Source: Clostridium sp. 1001271B_151109_B4
Lineage (GTDB): Bacteria; Bacillota; Clostridia; Clostridiales; Clostridiaceae
Reading direction: 5' to 3'
NCBI RefSeq assembly: GCF_015670405.1
Contig: NZ_JADPBQ010000003.1
Location: 137,447 to 201,446 of the forward strand
DNA: 64,000 nt
A program made the translations under genes and the position numbers. Below, piece after piece: positions 61,663 to 64,000 of the stretch. The notes below the pieces were generated by a model that saw only the letters and a list, made by a program, of their open reading frames with translations, ran no database searches and had not been told where the DNA came from. The first letter of the stretch is position 1. Each line of letters starts with the position of its first letter.

Positions 61663-63447
61663 ATGGCTAGAAATAAATATGATATCGATGAAGAGTTACA
61701 AGAAGGTTTTAATTTCTCTCACATTAAGAGACTTACAAAATATATGAAACCATATAAGCAGAAGATTAGCATATCAGTTGTATTAATGCTAATTTCAAGC
61801 TTTGTTTCACTTCTTGGACCATACTTAATAAAAATAGCTTTAGATGATATTATACCATCTGGTAATATACTAAACTTAATAATTTTATCCCTTATTTATG
61901 CATTATCGCTTGTATTAGTTAGTGCATTTATGAAACAACGTATACTTACAATGGGTGAGGTTGGACAAGATATTCTTGTAGATATGAGAAATGATTTATT
62001 TGTGAATTTGCAAACCCTTCCATTTACTTATTACGATAGTAGACCCCATGGAAAAATTTTAGTAAGAGTTGTAAACTATATTAATTCCTTAAGTGATTTA
62101 TTATCTAATGGATTTGTTAATTTAATTGCCGATACTGTAACTCTTTTAATTACTGTTGTATTTATGTTTTACTTAGATTATAGACTTGCACTAGTTAGCT
62201 TAATTGGATTACCAGTTTTAATTGCTGTTATGATGTCCCTAAAAAGGGCTCAAAGACTTGCTAATCAAAGACTTAGCTCTAAGCAATCCAATATGAATGC
62301 TTATGTACATGAAAGTATAAATGGAATTAAAGTAACTCAATCTTTTTCTCGTGAAGAAGAAAATATGAAAATTTATGAAGATGTTTGTAAACAATATAGT
62401 GATTCTTGGATCGATTCAGTTAAATTAAACTTCTTAGTATGGCCATCTATAGATATTATTTCTGTTGCTTCTATTTCTTTAATTTACTTATTTGGTATTC
62501 TAATCTTTGATTCATCAATTAAGGTAGGGGTACTAGTAGCATTTATCGGATATGTATGGAGATTTTGGGCACCTATAACTAATATAGGTAACTTTTATAA
62601 TACAATAATTAATGCTATGGCTTATTTAGAAAGAATTTTTGAAACAATGGATGAAAAACCATTAATTCATGATGAACCTAATGCAAAAACTCTTCCTTCA
62701 ATTGAAGGACATGTTGAATTTAAAAATGTAACCTTTATGTATGAGGAAGATAATCCTATATTAAAAAATATTGATATGAATATTAATAGCGGTGAATCTA
62801 TAGCTCTAGTTGGACCTACTGGTGCAGGTAAAAGTACTATTGTAAGCTTAATAAGTAGATTTTATGATATTAATGAAGGGGAAATTTTAATTGATGGAAT
62901 TGATATTAAAGATGTAACTTTAAAATCTCTTAGACAACAAATGGGTATCATGCTTCAAGATTCATTTATCTTCGCTGGAACTATAATAGATAACATTCGT
63001 TACGGTAAACTTGATGCAACTGATGAAGAAGTTATTGAAGCTGCTAAAATCGTACAAGCTCATGAATTTATAATGGAATTTGAAAATGGATATTATACTG
63101 AAGTAAATGAAAGGGGTTCAAGGCTTTCAGCTGGCCAAAGACAACTTATATCATTTGCAAGGGCATTACTAGCTGATCCTAGAATTCTAATATTAGATGA
63201 AGCAACTTCTAGTATAGATACTCAAACAGAGCTGCTTCTTCAAAAAGGATTAGATGAATTATTAAAAGGAAGAACTTCATTTATAATTGCTCATAGGTTA
63301 TCTACAATTAAAAATTCTTCAAGAATAATGTATATAGATGACGGACGTATTGTTGAATGTGGTACACATGATGAGTTAATGTCATTAAAAGGACATTACT
63401 ACAACCTTTATCAATCACAATATGCGCTTTTAAAAGAAGCAATTTAA
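61663..63447 (+). CDS. ABC exporter half-transporter, catalytic partner
   Basis: This is a 594-residue exporter subunit. About 25 polar N-terminal residues precede six helices (about 38-325), then an ATPase domain with Walker A GPTGAGKST, signature LSAGQRQ (varied from LSGGQ), Walker B LILDEATSSID with the catalytic Glu kept, and the H-loop IAHR. It is the active-site partner of the preceding gene, matching heterodimeric multidrug exporters. AAGGAGG precedes the ATG within the end of its neighbour. It resembles the 15.5-19 kb pair in plan but not closely in sequence. Confidence 0.93.
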   Translation: MARNKYDIDEELQEGFNFSHIKRLTKYMKPYKQKISISVVLMLISSFVSLLGPYLIKIALDDIIPSGNILNLIILSLIYALSLVLVSAFMKQRILTMGEVGQDILVDMRNDLFVNLQTLPFTYYDSRPHGKILVRVVNYINSLSDLLSNGFVNLIADTVTLLITVVFMFYLDYRLALVSLIGLPVLIAVMMSLKRAQRLANQRLSSKQSNMNAYVHESINGIKVTQSFSREEENMKIYEDVCKQYSDSWIDSVKLNFLVWPSIDIISVASISLIYLFGILIFDSSIKVGVLVAFIGYVWRFWAPITNIGNFYNTIINAMAYLERIFETMDEKPLIHDEPNAKTLPSIEGHVEFKNVTFMYEEDNPILKNIDMNINSGESIALVGPTGAGKSTIVSLISRFYDINEGEILIDGIDIKDVTLKSLRQQMGIMLQDSFIFAGTIIDNIRYGKLDATDEEVIEAAKIVQAHEFIMEFENGYYTEVNERGSRLSAGQRQLISFARALLADPRILILDEATSSIDTQTELLLQKGLDELLKGRTSFIIAHRLSTIKNSSRIMYIDDGRIVECGTHDELMSLKGHYYNLYQSQYALLKEAI

Positions 63448-63450
63448 AAA

Positions 63451-63552
63451 TAGTTAAGGGTTAATAATAAGAAGTTAATAGTTAATGAATAAATTTAGCT
63501 TCAGCTAAATTTAGAAACTCCATAAGGAGTTTCTACCTTAACTCTTAACTAA
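63451..63552 (-). repeat. Dispersed intergenic repeat, copy D (inverted, with terminal inverted repeats)
   Basis: This is the most compact copy. Ends AGTTAAGGGTTAA and TTAACTCTTAACT are near-perfect inverted repeats (12 of 13). Inside are the palindrome AAATTTAGCT-TC-AGCTAAATTT and a hairpin AGAAACTCC / GGAGTTTCT. It matches copies A-C in reverse orientation. It abuts the DedA stop codon and may double as terminator for both genes. Confidence 0.75.
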
Positions 63553-63555
63553 CCT

Positions 63556-64000
63556 TCAGTGTATTATTAATTTTACTCCCAAATATCCAAAGGATATCAA
63601 AGCGGTATTCCATATGCTAATTCCTAGTGATGAGTATAATACAAATCCAAAAAAATCCGTTCGGACAACTCCTGATACTAATGATATTAATGTTCTTATT
63701 ACAGGTATTAATCTACAAATAAAAACCGCTTTATTACCATACTTTTTAGAATAGCTTAATATCTCTTTAGTATACTTTTCAGTTTTAGGTGCTTTTTTAT
63801 TAAACCATTCTAGAATCGGAGTTCCTATGTAATAACCTATGATATAAAAAGCTATACTTCCAAACACAGCAGCAGCTATGGATATTAAAATTACTAGAAA
63901 TAGACTATTTTTTGTTTCTGCTACAAAGGCTCCTATTGTAGGCATAACTACTGTAGCAGGAACACCTGGACAATTTAGATGTTCTAAAAAAATAACTATA
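63556..64000 (-). CDS. DedA family membrane protein (5' end beyond the window)
   Basis: The open frame runs to the window edge, so the front of the gene is missing. About 148 C-terminal residues are visible, starting near EHLNCPGVPATVVMPTIGAF, the conserved DedA opening. FGSIAFYIIGYYIG and the membrane-inserted motif FICRLIPVIRTLISLVSGVV (about 20 residues, with the key Arg pair) follow. DedA proteins help flip or recycle lipid carriers such as undecaprenyl phosphate and support envelope integrity. An internal Met at 63945 is not the true start, because family sequence continues upstream of it. Confidence 0.9.
   Translation of the reverse strand, partial: IVIFLEHLNCPGVPATVVMPTIGAFVAETKNSLFLVILISIAAAVFGSIAFYIIGYYIGTPILEWFNKKAPKTEKYTKEILSYSKKYGNKAVFICRLIPVIRTLISLVSGVVRTDFFGFVLYSSLGISIWNTALISFGYLGVKLIIH

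Overview
This is a low-GC, gene-dense stretch of a Firmicutes chromosome, most likely a Clostridium sensu stricto (cluster I) species. The evidence is the strong A/T bias in codons and spacers, AGGAGG-type ribosome binding sites, A/T-rich spacers with hairpin-plus-U-run terminators, the anaerobic (cbi) cobalamin route, an MgtC/SapB protein, and GerMN and DUF1540 proteins. I see no rRNA, tRNA, CRISPR, transposase, integrase or phage genes. About five genes in six lie on the minus strand.

Layout: (1) 1-7 kb, minus: a YibE/YibF membrane pair, YqeY, a patatin-like phospholipase, a small protein-kinase locus flanked by two unrecognised proteins, and MgtC. (2) 7-15 kb: glycogen phosphorylase, MurE, then on the plus strand AsnB behind a structured attenuator leader, a double-YARHG exported protein (minus) and an alpha/beta hydrolase (plus). 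(3) 15-19.5 kb: a MarR regulator with two half-transporter ABC exporters in one operon, behind a perfect palindromic operator. (4) 19.5-25 kb: DUF1540 protein, exported proteins, PAP2 phosphatase, M20 amidohydrolase, GerMN lipoprotein and an aromatic acid exporter family protein. (5) 25-35.3 kb: an eleven-gene cobalamin operon transcribed cbiK-A-C-D-E-T-L-F-G-H-J, controlled by a cobalamin riboswitch and a promoter built from three 14-bp tandem repeats. (6) 35.5-45.4 kb: a surface protein with seven DUF5011-type repeats, a GH42 beta-galactosidase, and a five-gene operon (two permeases, solute-binding lipoprotein, HAD phosphatase, glycerophosphodiester phosphodiesterase) that looks like uptake and breakdown of glycerol phosphates or their diesters. 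(7) 45.5-53.1 kb: a Bce/Bcr-type antimicrobial-peptide sensing and resistance region (response regulator, kinase, GNAT, two ABC systems). (8) 53.2-55 kb, plus: a glycolipid glycosyltransferase and a divergent PlsY. (9) 55-58.7 kb, minus: TelA, a solute-binding/VWA fusion and a two-TM coiled-coil protein. (10) 58.9-64 kb: an AraC regulator divergent from a heterodimeric ABC exporter pair, then a DedA protein cut by the window edge.

The least explained material is non-coding or accessory. A dispersed repeat of about 100-210 bp occurs four times, three of them inside or in the leader of the cobalamin operon. A second intergenic element is shared by 19.7 and 34.7 kb. The asnB leader has mutually exclusive hairpins. 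Two short gene remnants lie in spacers. The kinase locus and the TelA/VWA locus look like functional units with no assigned job.

Starts were moved to internal codons where a clear ribosome binding site demanded it; this is stated entry by entry. Residue positions are counted by eye and are approximate.
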